A DNA stretch of 64,000 nucleotides, taken from an uncultured Collinsella sp. (GTDB taxonomy: Bacteria; Actinomycetota; Coriobacteriia; Coriobacteriales; Coriobacteriaceae). The notes under the pieces were generated by a model. It had not been told where the DNA came from. It saw only the letters and a program-made list of their open reading frames with translations, and made no database searches. The translations under genes and the position numbers were made by a program. Within the stretch, counting starts at the first letter, position 1; the number at the start of each line of letters is the position of its first letter. Shown here one piece after another: positions 49,131 through 57,959 of this stretch. The DNA lies in NCBI GenBank assembly GCA_959019945.1, contig CAUEQD010000003.1, positions 94,545 to 158,544 of the forward strand, read 5' to 3'.

Positions 49131-51255
49131 GTGTTTCTGGTCTAGACGCGTTTTGACGCACCGTCCGAGCTGCCATCGCAAGCGAGGCGGCTTTATGGGT
49201 CGAGCCGGTGTCGATCTGTTTATCGAAGACGGCGCCTATACCACGCTTTCTTCTGCCGTGGTCATCCTAGTGGTGCTCACATTGTTGTTTTCGTCGACCG
49301 CGGCGATATGGAGCATGTCGCGTGCCGGGGATACCCAGGTGGCGGCTGATAGCGGCGCGCTGGCGGGTGCCAACGTAGTGTCGTCCTATCACACGGCTGC
49401 CACGGTGGTTGATGCGAGCATCTTGAGTCTGGGGCTGGCGGGGTTTGCCACGATCGGGACGGGCCTGGTCGCCATCCTCATCCCGGGTGCCGAGCCGGTT
49501 GCCGGCAATATGGTCGACACTGGGATTGAGATCATTAAAACGCGCAACAAGTTTGCCAAAAGCGCATCGGAAGGCTTACAGAAAATCGAGACGGCTCTGC
49601 CGTATCTGATCGCCGCGCGTGCCACGCAGGCGGTGTCGGCGCAGGATACCGATAGTGTGACCTATACCGGTACGGCGCTTGCCGTGCCCAGGACATCCGA
49701 GTCTGACTTCGCTGCGCTCAAAGGATCAGAGATCTCGACCGATGCCATCGAGAGCACCTCAAAAGACCTTGACTATGCTGCCAAGGAACTGAAGAAAGCG
49801 TCCGAAAAAACGTCAAAGGCCAAGGAACGCGCCTGGCTTGCCGACTGCGGTTGGTCGGACAGAGGCGCAGTCGGAAACTGTTCGTGCATGTGGGAACGCG
49901 CGAGGAGCTTGGCGAAGCTTTCGGATATTGAGAATCCGCACTATGCCTCGAGTGTCACATGGGAGCCGCAAGTGGCGCTCGATCGCGCGAAGGCCTATTA
50001 CCGCTTGCGCCTTGCAAACGAGGCACCTCAGGGCTCAAGCGTCGAGATGAAGGCGGAGTCGGCGGCGCGCAAGGCGTTTTACACCTATGCGAGTACAGAG
50101 GTCAATCGTGCATATGTAACCGAGGACGGAGATGCAGTCACTTCCCATATCCCGCTGTTGCCGCGCAACGCTGACGAGGTGCGAGCGACGGAACTCTATA
50201 CCGATGCGGCGTGGCCAACCAGTGCCATCGATGGCAAGACGTATCTGCATTACGGAACGAGTTGCCCCAACTATAAGAAGGGGTCGCCAGGCGGGTTAGC
50301 CTCGGTTGCTGATTATGACGGGCAGGACAGATGCAACAGATGCCATTTTGGCGTTTCGTCGCTCGGTGCCGTTGCAGCGCCTTCGACTTCTATCGAAAAC
50401 GGCTTCGAATACCACTTTGACAAGTTCAAAGACGCCCTGGAAGACTACGTCGAATGCCGCAACAAAGAACTCGAACTTGAGCGTCAGACCGAGGATGAGG
50501 CCGATCGTGCGGGCAATGCGTTTGACCAGGCCATCAAGGAGCTTTCCGGCGAGCGCCCGCGTATCGCCCCACCTGGCCGCAACGGCGTGGTTGCCTTTGC
50601 GGCTTCGGGTGCCATCTCGAGTCCCGATGAGCTCAACTCTTCGTTTAACACGGCAGTCAGGCTTGGCGATCGCGGTGCTATCTCTGCCGCGGTGCTGGCG
50701 CCCGATGAAGCGACGGCGCAAAACAACGTGCTTTCGCGATTTTTCTCGACATTGAAGGAACGCTCGGGCGGCGTTGCCGGCGCACTCGATGGCGTCATGG
50801 ATGTTTGGGGACGGCTGCTTGTGGGATACGGAGACATCCAAGGTTCGGCCGACGAACTTATGGACGAGATGATTAAAGACCTAGGAGGGGGCAGCGGCGC
50901 GTTGGGCTCCATCGCATCGTGGCTTGGCGATACCGTTTCGGCGTCCGTGGCGGCGTTGGGTCTGGAACCGTGCGACTTGCGCCTGCGAAAGCCAGTGCTG
51001 ACCGATTCCGCCAACGTCATTAAGAGTCCGGGGTCTGACATTGCGGGTCTCTCTCAAGCGCAAGACAAGCTGCGAAGTATTCCGTTGGGCGTGACCGATC
51101 CCAAGGCGCTTTGCGAGGCGTTGGAATATCAAGTCGAACGCACCATTAGCGGTACGGTGTTCACGCTTGCGGAGATTCCTCTGCCCGGCGGCGGCTCCAT
51201 CCCACTCACCGTCGATGTCGCCACGCTGGTTGGCGCTCTGGGCGGTGGGTCGTAA
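49102..51255 (+). CDS. large TadG-like pilus assembly protein
   Basis: 717 residues. N-terminal anchor at about 45-70 (TTLSSAVVILVVLTLLFSST) followed by AGDTQVAADSGALAGANVV, the TadG/TadE-like pattern in which a helix carries Ala-Asp-Ala repeats. A second hydrophobic segment is at about 110-135. The large outer part is helical and charged (many KAKE/ELELERQ runs) with a central Cys-rich patch (DCGWSDRGAVGNCSC and CNRCHFG). ATG 49102 has GGAGGGAG upstream and overlaps tadE by 29 bases. Confidence 0.75.
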   Translation: MIRGLLHGIKCFWSRRVLTHRPSCHRKRGGFMGRAGVDLFIEDGAYTTLSSAVVILVVLTLLFSSTAAIWSMSRAGDTQVAADSGALAGANVVSSYHTAATVVDASILSLGLAGFATIGTGLVAILIPGAEPVAGNMVDTGIEIIKTRNKFAKSASEGLQKIETALPYLIAARATQAVSAQDTDSVTYTGTALAVPRTSESDFAALKGSEISTDAIESTSKDLDYAAKELKKASEKTSKAKERAWLADCGWSDRGAVGNCSCMWERARSLAKLSDIENPHYASSVTWEPQVALDRAKAYYRLRLANEAPQGSSVEMKAESAARKAFYTYASTEVNRAYVTEDGDAVTSHIPLLPRNADEVRATELYTDAAWPTSAIDGKTYLHYGTSCPNYKKGSPGGLASVADYDGQDRCNRCHFGVSSLGAVAAPSTSIENGFEYHFDKFKDALEDYVECRNKELELERQTEDEADRAGNAFDQAIKELSGERPRIAPPGRNGVVAFAASGAISSPDELNSSFNTAVRLGDRGAISAAVLAPDEATAQNNVLSRFFSTLKERSGGVAGALDGVMDVWGRLLVGYGDIQGSADELMDEMIKDLGGGSGALGSIASWLGDTVSASVAALGLEPCDLRLRKPVLTDSANVIKSPGSDIAGLSQAQDKLRSIPLGVTDPKALCEALEYQVERTISGTVFTLAEIPLPGGGSIPLTVDVATLVGALGGGS

Positions 51256-51731
51256 TGAGTATCCGCATGCGTCTGCGTGAGGAGCGCGCCCAAGCGACGG
51301 TGGAGATGGCGGTGGTTACGCCCGTTTTGCTGGTGCTGGCACTCATCGTGTACAACGTCATGATCTTTGCCAGCGCTGTCGCGCGCTTCGACCGCGTGGT
51401 ACCCGACATCGTGTTGGCGCACGCCGTGGCGTCGGAGGGGGAGGGCGACGAAAGCTCTGCCGATGCCTCGGCGACGGTTCAGACTCAAATTCTGAATGCC
51501 ATGGAAGGCTATGACTTGCGGATCGAAGTGTCGAGCGAACAAGGCGCGGAGGCATCGGATGGTGGCCTGCTCTCCCTATCCGGTACGTTTAGGACCTACA
51601 CCTGCACCATGCACTACGAGCCGTGGCCGACTTCTCTCAGCATCGCTGGCGTTTCGCTGGGGGCGCCGACAACGTTGTCGCACGAGCGCGCGGTGACGGT
51701 CGATCCATGGCGTCCGGGGGTGGTCATGTGA
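51255..51731 (+). CDS. TadE-like pseudopilin
   Basis: 158 residues. EERAQATVEMAVVTPVLLVLALIVYNVMIF: again A/QATVE then the hydrophobic spine. The C-terminal domain (about 60-155) is small and has one Cys. Its ATG shares one base with the stop of the previous gene (TAATG). Minor pseudopilin of the Tad system. Confidence 0.82.
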   Translation: MSIRMRLREERAQATVEMAVVTPVLLVLALIVYNVMIFASAVARFDRVVPDIVLAHAVASEGEGDESSADASATVQTQILNAMEGYDLRIEVSSEQGAEASDGGLLSLSGTFRTYTCTMHYEPWPTSLSIAGVSLGAPTTLSHERAVTVDPWRPGVVM

Positions 51732-52087
51732 CCGCGGTCTCGTCCTACATCGCCTACGCGCGGGCACTCAACAGGCTGGGTTGGACGCCGGCCGAGTTTG
51801 CGGTGGCGGAGTCGTTTGTCGTGCGCCTGCGCGGCATGCTGGGACGGCGTCCGGTTGCCGCCAACGGCCTGCCGCTCGTCATGGCGTTTCCACGCTGCTC
51901 TTCGGTCCATACGTGTTTTATGGCCTATCCCATCGACATCGCCTTCATCGATCGCGACGGCAATATCCTCGCGCGCTACGAAAACGTTCGTCCTTGGCGC
52001 ATGTGCTCCTGCCCCGGCGCCTGGGCCGTACTAGAGCGTCCCTCAATCATTGTTTCGACCCCTGCTCTCCAACGCGTGCCGGCTTAA
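51728..52087 (+). CDS. DUF192 protein at the end of the Tad operon
   Basis: 119 residues. DUF192 signature: ESFVVRLRGMLGRRP, then FPRCSSVHTCFMAYPIDIAFIDRDGNIL. Such small proteins often end actinobacterial Tad operons. Start GTG 51728 overlaps the previous stop; no signal peptide seen. Its biochemical role is not known. Confidence 0.8.
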   Translation: MTAVSSYIAYARALNRLGWTPAEFAVAESFVVRLRGMLGRRPVAANGLPLVMAFPRCSSVHTCFMAYPIDIAFIDRDGNILARYENVRPWRMCSCPGAWAVLERPSIIVSTPALQRVPA

Positions 52088-52145
52088 GAATTGGCGACAG
52101 TGGACTTTCGTCATACGAAATTGGGTAAGATGGAGGAGAAGATGC

Positions 52146-52412
52146 ATGGATGTTGAGATCCATCCCAACGCTAAAAAGCACCTGACGGAAAAGCAGGTGC
52201 TTAGCGCTTGGCTTGCGGTTACTGAGTGCATTCGTCGCGAGTCGAAGGACGAGCCGCCGAGATGGCTTGCGATTGGATGGCTCCCAGACGGACGAAGCGT
52301 GGAGCTTGTCGCGGTCGAGCTTGTCCGTGGGTGGCTTATCATTCATGCCTTGTCTCCAGTCCAGAAGAAATTTTGGCAGGAGATTGAACGGGCTCGGCAA
52401 AGGGGTCGATGA
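52146..52412 (+). CDS. putative type II toxin
   Basis: 88 residues: VEIHPNAKKHLTEKQVLSAWLAV, GWLPDGRSVELVAVEL, WLIIHALSPVQKKFWQEI. This is the short alpha/beta arrangement of BrnT/RelE-like toxins, encoded directly ahead of and overlapping a ribbon-helix-helix gene. ATG 52146 follows GGAGGAG. Toxin function is inferred from size and gene order. Confidence 0.65.
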   Translation: MDVEIHPNAKKHLTEKQVLSAWLAVTECIRRESKDEPPRWLAIGWLPDGRSVELVAVELVRGWLIIHALSPVQKKFWQEIERARQRGR

Positions 52413-52696
52413 TGGGCAAGACGTATACGGCCGCTAATGGTCAGGTTGTAACGGATGAAATGATTGACGCGTGGTGCGAGTCGTACGAGCGCGGAGAGTT
52501 TCCGGATGGCGAACACACCGTTGGTGGGATCGTGCATGGACGGCCCCCACTCTCAGGTGAGGGGACGGCAACGCTGTCGGTCAAGATTCCTCTGGGAATG
52601 AAGGAGGCCATTCGTCGACGGGCGGCTGCCGAGGGGATGACGCCAAGTGAGTTTGCCCGTGCGGCTCTGAGCGAAAAACTTCTTGCTGCCGGCTGA
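52409..52696 (+). CDS. ribbon-helix-helix antitoxin
   Basis: 95 residues. The C-terminal ATLSVKIPLGMKEAIRRRAAAEGMTPSEFARAAL is a clear CopG/Arc-type RHH domain; the N-terminal half (TYTAANGQVVTDEMIDAWCE) probably wraps the toxin. Begins at ATG 52409 or 52412, overlapping the toxin stop. It likely represses the pair. Confidence 0.75.
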   Translation: MMGKTYTAANGQVVTDEMIDAWCESYERGEFPDGEHTVGGIVHGRPPLSGEGTATLSVKIPLGMKEAIRRRAAAEGMTPSEFARAALSEKLLAAG

Positions 52697-52759
52697 TGCC
52701 TCTGACGTGCCGATTTAAAGAACCGAGGCTGTGCTCAAAAACTTTTTTGAAATTCTCGG

Positions 52760-52787
52760 TTGACCGGAACGCGTCCTTGGTTATACT
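52760..52787 (+). promoter_or_regulatory. promoter of tRNA-Phe
   Basis: TTGACC, 16 bases, TATACT, 32 bases before the tRNA. Confidence 0.8.
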
Positions 52788-52819
52788 AATCAAGCCTTGA
52801 AACAAGGCACACCTCAAAT

Positions 52820-52892
<73 letters not shown>

Positions 52893-52950
52893 CCTTGAAT
52901 TGACTAGGACCTCTGCAAAGGGGTCCTTTTCTTTTATCGAGGGCTCTGCG

Positions 52951-53185
52951 GAAATTGCGTCCCGGAATTTGGCTTCAGAGTGGGATGCGTTTTCCGCTTT
53001 GAGGCCGCTTGGGAAAGCGCGACCCGGAATCCGGCGTCAGAATGGGATGTGCTTTCCTTTTGCGGTCTTTGGCGGAAACTGCGTCCCAGATCCCGCGCTC
53101 AGAACGGGATGCATTTTCCGGTTGAGGCCTCGAACGGAAAATGCATCCCAGTCTTTTGCGAAAAACGGGATGCGCTTTCCGGCCG
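52951..53185. repeat. 62-bp tandem palindromic repeat, about four units
   Basis: GGGATGCG(T/C)TTTCC-type boxes start at 52982, 53044, 53106 and 53167 (period 62, 62, 61). The complementary GGAAA-N-TGCGTCCC boxes lie in between with the same period. Neighbouring boxes can pair as hairpins. The frame of the next gene is open through the array, but codons there are meaningless; it lies between tRNA-Phe and the GH5-like gene. Confidence 0.85.
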
Positions 53186-53370
53186 CCTACTTCCGGCGCA
53201 TATGTTCATCTCGGCGCGCCATCTCGGGCCCGCCCAGAGATTCCTCCCCACTTTCGCGTCACTTTACAGACCGTTCGGTCGCCTGTCCGCACACGCGGGT
53301 ATACTCAAAACGATACTTTTCCTATGCAATACGATGCAGGCTCGGCCTGCACGATCCGAAGGGGGCAGTG

Positions 53371-54432
53371 ATGGAGAGGATACTCGGCGTTAATCTCTCT
53401 GGCTGGTTTATTCCCGAGCCTTGGGTGACCCCGTCGCTATACGCGGCGACCGGTGCATCCAACGCGGCCGAGCTGCAGGAGGCCATGGGCACCGCCGCCT
53501 ATAACGAGCGCATGCGCCGCCATTACGAGACGTTTGTGAGCGAGGACGATTTTCGCCGCATGGCGCAGATCGGTCTCAATGCCGTGCGTCTGCCGGTGCC
53601 CTGGTATGCCTTTGGCTCACAGGAGTCCGATGCCTCCTACATATCGGTTGTCGATTACATCGACCGCGCGATTGAGTGGGCTGCCAAGTACGACATCCGC
53701 GTGCTGCTCGATCTGGCAACTGTGCCCGGTGGCCAGGGCGATTCCAACGATTCACCCACCACGCCGGAGGCTGTCGCCGAGTGGCATTCGTCCACCAACG
53801 GCCGTCATGTCGCACTCGACGTGCTCGAGCGCTTGGCCGATCGCTATGGCGAGGCCGAGAGCCTGCTGGGCATTGAGCTGCTGGACACGCCGCAGATGAG
53901 CGTTCGCAAGAGCCTCTTCACCATGACGGATGGCATTCCTGCTCACTACCTGCGCAATTTCTATCGCGATGCCTACGAGCTCGTCCGTTCGTATATGCCC
54001 GAGGATAAGATCGTCGTCTTCTCGTCTTCGGGGCATCCCAGCGAGTGGAAGCATTTTATGCGCGGCGCCAAGTATAAGAACGTCTACATGGACCTTCACC
54101 TGTACCATTACCGCGACGAGTATGCGCTCGACATCACGAGCCCCCGCGGGCTGACGACGGCGATTTCGCGTAACAAGCGCGAGCTTAAAGAAGCGATTTC
54201 GACTGGGTTCCCCGTGCTGGTGGGCGAATGGTCGGGCGCGGCGATCTTTGCCAACTCGTCGGTTACGCCCGAGGGCCGCAATGCCTACGAGCGCGTGTTT
54301 ATCGCCAACCAGCTAGCTTCGTTTGCGCCGGCTGCCGGTTGGTTCTTCCAAACGTGGAAGACCGAGAAGCGCATCGCAGCATGGGACGCCCGCGCGGCGC
54401 TCGGCACGCTCGAGCGCGGCATGATTGAATAG
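53371..54432 (+). CDS. GH5-like (exo-glucanase type) protein lacking the acid/base Glu
   Basis: 353 residues, TIM-barrel of glycoside hydrolase family 5: GVNLSGWFIPEPWVTPSLY, NAVRLPVPWYAF, YDIRVLLDLATVPGGQ, YMDLHLYHY and VGEWSG with the nucleophile position Glu286. The strand-4 motif that should read LLNEP is LLDTP (residues 170-174), so the proton-donor Glu is Thr173. The His of the DLHGxPG motif is also replaced (DLATVPG). No signal peptide. It may be a carbohydrate-binding pseudoenzyme or an enzyme with changed chemistry. ATG 53371 is behind GGGGGCAG. Confidence 0.82.
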   Translation: MERILGVNLSGWFIPEPWVTPSLYAATGASNAAELQEAMGTAAYNERMRRHYETFVSEDDFRRMAQIGLNAVRLPVPWYAFGSQESDASYISVVDYIDRAIEWAAKYDIRVLLDLATVPGGQGDSNDSPTTPEAVAEWHSSTNGRHVALDVLERLADRYGEAESLLGIELLDTPQMSVRKSLFTMTDGIPAHYLRNFYRDAYELVRSYMPEDKIVVFSSSGHPSEWKHFMRGAKYKNVYMDLHLYHYRDEYALDITSPRGLTTAISRNKRELKEAISTGFPVLVGEWSGAAIFANSSVTPEGRNAYERVFIANQLASFAPAAGWFFQTWKTEKRIAAWDARAALGTLERGMIE

Positions 54433-54438
54433 GTTGAT

Positions 54439-55317
54439 ATGACGCAAAACAGCGCCCATACGGGCAAACTCTATGTGGTCGGCACGCCCATCGGCAACCT
54501 GGGCGACCTGTCCCCGCGCGTTGGCGAGGCGTTTGCCGCCGCCGATGCCATCTGCTGCGAAGACACGCGTGTGACGTCAAAGCTGCTGATGCACCTGGGC
54601 ATTTCCAAGCCGCTTGTCCGTTGCGACGAGAATGTGATCGCTAGCCGCGCTGCCGGCCTGGTCGACCGTCTGCTGGCGGGGGAGACCCTTGCCTTTGCCT
54701 CGGACGCCGGCATGCCGAGCGTGTCCGATCCCGGCCAGGCGTTGGTCGAGGCGGCGCGTGAGGCCGATGTGCCCGTCGAAGTTATTCCCGGGCCCTCTGC
54801 TTGCGTCACGGCGCTTGTTTCGTCCGGCATTCCCTGCGAGCATTTTTTCTTCGAGGGCTTTTTGGGCCGAAAGCACGGCGACCGCGTGCGCCGTTTGCAG
54901 CGCCTTGCCGTGGTGCCCGGCGCACTCATCTTCTACGAGTCTCCACATCGCATCGTGGCGACGCTCGAGGCCGTGGCGGAGGTCTTTCCCCAGCGTGAGG
55001 TTGCCGTCTGTCGCGAACTTACCAAGCTGCACGAGGAGGTCTTGCGCGGGCCCGCTGACCAGCTTGCCGAGGAGCTGCGTGCTCGCGGCGAGGTAAAGGG
55101 CGAGATTGCGCTGGTCATCGCGCCGCCGAGCGAGGACGAAGAGGCCGGTATCGCGCCGGTTGGCGCCGCGGCAGCGGATCCCGACGAGGCCCTGCGCGCG
55201 GATATCCGCGCCGCGCTCGAGGAGGGGGAGCCCGCGTCTGCGGTGGCCAAGCGCCTGTCTCAGAAGTATTCGCGCCGCAAGCGCGATGTCTATGCCATGG
55301 TGCTCGATATGCAATAG
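54439..55317 (+). CDS. rsmI: 16S rRNA 2'-O-methyltransferase RsmI
   Basis: 292 residues. Methylates C1402 of 16S rRNA. Conserved GTPIGNLGDLSPR, EDTRVTSKLL, ASDAGMPSVSDPG and PGPSACVTAL, with the C-terminal KRLSQKYSRRKRDVYAM tail. Tetrapyrrole-methylase fold, cytosolic. Begins 6 bases after the GH5-like stop, so the two may be co-transcribed; rsmI-metG-rsmA-tatD are consecutive housekeeping genes. Confidence 0.95.
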   Translation: MTQNSAHTGKLYVVGTPIGNLGDLSPRVGEAFAAADAICCEDTRVTSKLLMHLGISKPLVRCDENVIASRAAGLVDRLLAGETLAFASDAGMPSVSDPGQALVEAAREADVPVEVIPGPSACVTALVSSGIPCEHFFFEGFLGRKHGDRVRRLQRLAVVPGALIFYESPHRIVATLEAVAEVFPQREVAVCRELTKLHEEVLRGPADQLAEELRARGEVKGEIALVIAPPSEDEEAGIAPVGAAAADPDEALRADIRAALEEGEPASAVAKRLSQKYSRRKRDVYAMVLDMQ

Positions 55318-55386
55318 ATGGAGGATATCCAGCCCTTGCGCTAGAATCATCCTCTGTATGCAACGTTTTTCTGGAGGACAAACCCC

Positions 55387-56988
55387 ATGGATCAAAGCAA
55401 GCCTTCGTTCTTTATCACGACGCCCATCTACTACGTCAACGCCGATCCGCACCTGGGCACGGCTTATTCCACCATCATCGCCGACGTTCAGGCTCGCTAT
55501 CGCCGTTCCGTCGGCTATAACGTCAAGTTCCTGACCGGCATGGACGAGCACGGCGAGAAGGTCGCCGAGGCCGCAGCCAAGCACAACATGACGCCGCAGG
55601 AGTGGACCGATAGCCAGGCTCCGCACTTCAAGGAGCTTTGGAGCAAGCTCGAGATTTCCAATGATGACTTCATTCGCACCACCGAGCCGCGCCAGCACCA
55701 TGCCGTGCAGTACCTGTGGGAGCGCATGAAGGAGTCCGGCTACCTGTATAAGGGCAGCTACGACGGCTGGTATTGCGTGCCTGACGAGACCTACTTTACC
55801 GATACGCAGGTCCAGAAGGGCGACGAGGAGTACGGCAGCGTCGGCCAGCACCTGTGCCCCGACTGCCACCGTCCGCTTGAGCGCGTGCAGGAGGAGTCCT
55901 ACTTCTTTAAGCTTTCCGCCTTCCAGGACAAGCTGCTTAAGCTCTATGACGAGCATCCCGACTTTGTCGAGCCTGCGTTTCGCATGAACGAGGTTCGCAG
56001 CTTTGTCGAGGGCGGCCTTAACGACCTTTCCGTGAGCCGTACGAGCTTTGACTGGGGCATTCAGGTCCCGTTTGACGAGGGTCACGTGACCTACGTGTGG
56101 TTCGATGCGCTGCTCAACTATATGACGGCCGTCGGCTACGGTGTCGACACCGACGAGGCGCGTGCCGAGCTGGCCTATCGCTGGCCCGCGCAGTTCCACA
56201 TCGTGGGTAAGGACATCATCCGCTTCCACTGCGTCATTTGGCCCGCCATGCTCATGGCCATCGGCGAGGCCCTGCCCGAGCACGTCTTTGCCCACGGCTT
56301 CCTGACCGTGCGCAATGCCGAGACCGGCAAGGCCGAGAAGATGTCCAAGAGCCGCGGCAACGCCATCGCTCCGCAGGACGTTATCGACATGCTGGGCGTC
56401 GAGGGCTATCGCTACTACTTTATGACCGACGTCGTCCCCGGCACCGACGGTGCCATCAGCTTCGACCGCATGGAGCAGGTCTACAACGCCGACCTGGCCA
56501 ACAGCTGGGGCAACCTCATCTCGCGTTCGCTCAACATGAGCGGCAAGTATTTTGACGGTTGCGCGCCCGCCAAGCCCGCATCGTTCGATGCGTTCGACAA
56601 CCCGCTGGCAAAGATTGCCGACGGTTTGGTCGAGCGCTACATGGCCAAGATGGACGTGCTCGATTACGGTGGAGCCAAGGACGAGGTCATGGAGCTCATC
56701 CACGCCGCCAACCACTACATCGAGGACTCCGAGCCTTGGGCACTTGCCAAGGACGAGGCCAAGGCTGACGAGCTGGCGTTTGTGATCTACAACCTGCTCG
56801 AGGCCATCCGCATTGCCGCTCACCTGCTGATGCCGCTCATGCCCCAGACTTCTGCCGAGGCTCTGCGCCGCCTGTCCTGCGAGGACGAGGCCGCGAGCGA
56901 CGACCTCAAGGGCATTTGCGCTTGGGGCCTGCTTGCTGGTGGTCAGCCCGTCGAGAAGGGCGATCCGCTGTTCCCGCGTCTGGCGTAG
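55387..56988 (+). CDS. metG: methionyl-tRNA synthetase
   Basis: 533 residues, short form without the C-terminal dimerisation domain. Class I signatures HLGT (residues 22-25, in place of HIGH) and KMSKSRGN near 318; a single CPDC knuckle in the connecting peptide; anticodon-binding helical domain at the C-terminus. Charges tRNA-Met. GGAGG precedes the ATG. Confidence 0.95.
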   Translation: MDQSKPSFFITTPIYYVNADPHLGTAYSTIIADVQARYRRSVGYNVKFLTGMDEHGEKVAEAAAKHNMTPQEWTDSQAPHFKELWSKLEISNDDFIRTTEPRQHHAVQYLWERMKESGYLYKGSYDGWYCVPDETYFTDTQVQKGDEEYGSVGQHLCPDCHRPLERVQEESYFFKLSAFQDKLLKLYDEHPDFVEPAFRMNEVRSFVEGGLNDLSVSRTSFDWGIQVPFDEGHVTYVWFDALLNYMTAVGYGVDTDEARAELAYRWPAQFHIVGKDIIRFHCVIWPAMLMAIGEALPEHVFAHGFLTVRNAETGKAEKMSKSRGNAIAPQDVIDMLGVEGYRYYFMTDVVPGTDGAISFDRMEQVYNADLANSWGNLISRSLNMSGKYFDGCAPAKPASFDAFDNPLAKIADGLVERYMAKMDVLDYGGAKDEVMELIHAANHYIEDSEPWALAKDEAKADELAFVIYNLLEAIRIAAHLLMPLMPQTSAEALRRLSCEDEAASDDLKGICAWGLLAGGQPVEKGDPLFPRLA

Positions 56989-57098
56989 AGACCGCGCGAG
57001 CGCCATATCGGCAATTTGCTGTTTAGCTGTAAGGGCATGGCCGCCACGGTCCATGCCCTTTTGTTTCAAGACGCCGCCATCATGCTAAGGAGGCAACC

Positions 57099-57959
57099 AT
57101 GACAACTTCGCCTTTGGCAAACCCCACGGCCACCAGGGAGCTGCTAGAGGAGTTTGGCCTTGCGACTAAGCATCGCCTGGGCCAGAACTTTCTAATCGAC
57201 AATCATGTGATCGAGCGTATCTGCGAGCTTGCCGAGCTTGCAGGTGACGAGCGCGTACTCGAGGTGGGTCCGGGTTGCGGCACGTTGACACTTGCGTTGC
57301 TGCAGGAGGCGGCGTGCGTTACGTCCATTGAGGCCGATCCTGAGCTCGAACCGGTGCTCGACGCCCACGCCGCCGACTATGCCAACTTCCGCTTTATCAT
57401 GGGCGACGCGCTTAAGGTGAGCCCGGAGCAGATTGAGCAGGCTGCCGGCGGCGAGCCCACGGTATTTGTCGCGAACTTGCCCTATAACGTGGCGGCGACG
57501 ATCATTTTGCAATTTTTCCAGACGATGCCGGCGCTCAAGCGTGCCGTCGTCATGGTGCAAAAGGAGGTTGCCGATCGCATTGCCGCAGTGCCGGGCAACA
57601 AGACCTATGGCGGCTATACGGCAAAGCTCGGCCTGTATGCGCAGGTGACGGGTCGTTTTGAGGTACCGCCGCGTTGCTTTATGCCGGCGCCGCACGTGGA
57701 TTCGGCCGTCGTGCGTATCGACCGTGTTGACGGCGTGGTGCCCGAGGGGCTCGATCGCGAATTTGTGGCCCGCGTGATTGATGCTGCATTTGCTCAGCGT
57801 CGCAAGACCATCCGCAATTCCATGAGCGCCAACGGCTTTGCCAAGGACGTGCTCGATGCTGCCTTTGAGGCTTGCGGTATTGCACCCACCACGCGCGCCG
57901 AGACGCTTGATGTTGCTGACTTTGTCCGTCTGGCCCAGGAGCTAATCCATGACGCTTAA
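57099..57959 (+). CDS. rsmA: 16S rRNA dimethyladenosine transferase (KsgA)
   Basis: 286 residues. Dimethylates A1518/A1519 in 16S rRNA. LGQNFLIDNHVIERI, SAM motif EVGPGCGTLTLAL, acidic D-loop SIEADPELEPVL, catalytic NLPYNV, and the C-terminal QRRKTIRNSM. AAGGAGG lies before the ATG. Its last 11 bases overlap tatD. Confidence 0.96.
   Translation: MTTSPLANPTATRELLEEFGLATKHRLGQNFLIDNHVIERICELAELAGDERVLEVGPGCGTLTLALLQEAACVTSIEADPELEPVLDAHAADYANFRFIMGDALKVSPEQIEQAAGGEPTVFVANLPYNVAATIILQFFQTMPALKRAVVMVQKEVADRIAAVPGNKTYGGYTAKLGLYAQVTGRFEVPPRCFMPAPHVDSAVVRIDRVDGVVPEGLDREFVARVIDAAFAQRRKTIRNSMSANGFAKDVLDAAFEACGIAPTTRAETLDVADFVRLAQELIHDA

Noticed and set aside
52951..53185. CRISPR array at the 62-bp repeat
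   Set aside because: The repeat is almost the whole unit, boxes are palindromic and variable, spacers are not unique, and no cas genes are in the window.
52900..53370. N-terminal extension of the GH5-like gene through the repeats
   Set aside because: The frame is open only because of repeat composition. The family start MERILGVNLSGWF with a ribosome site lies at 53371.
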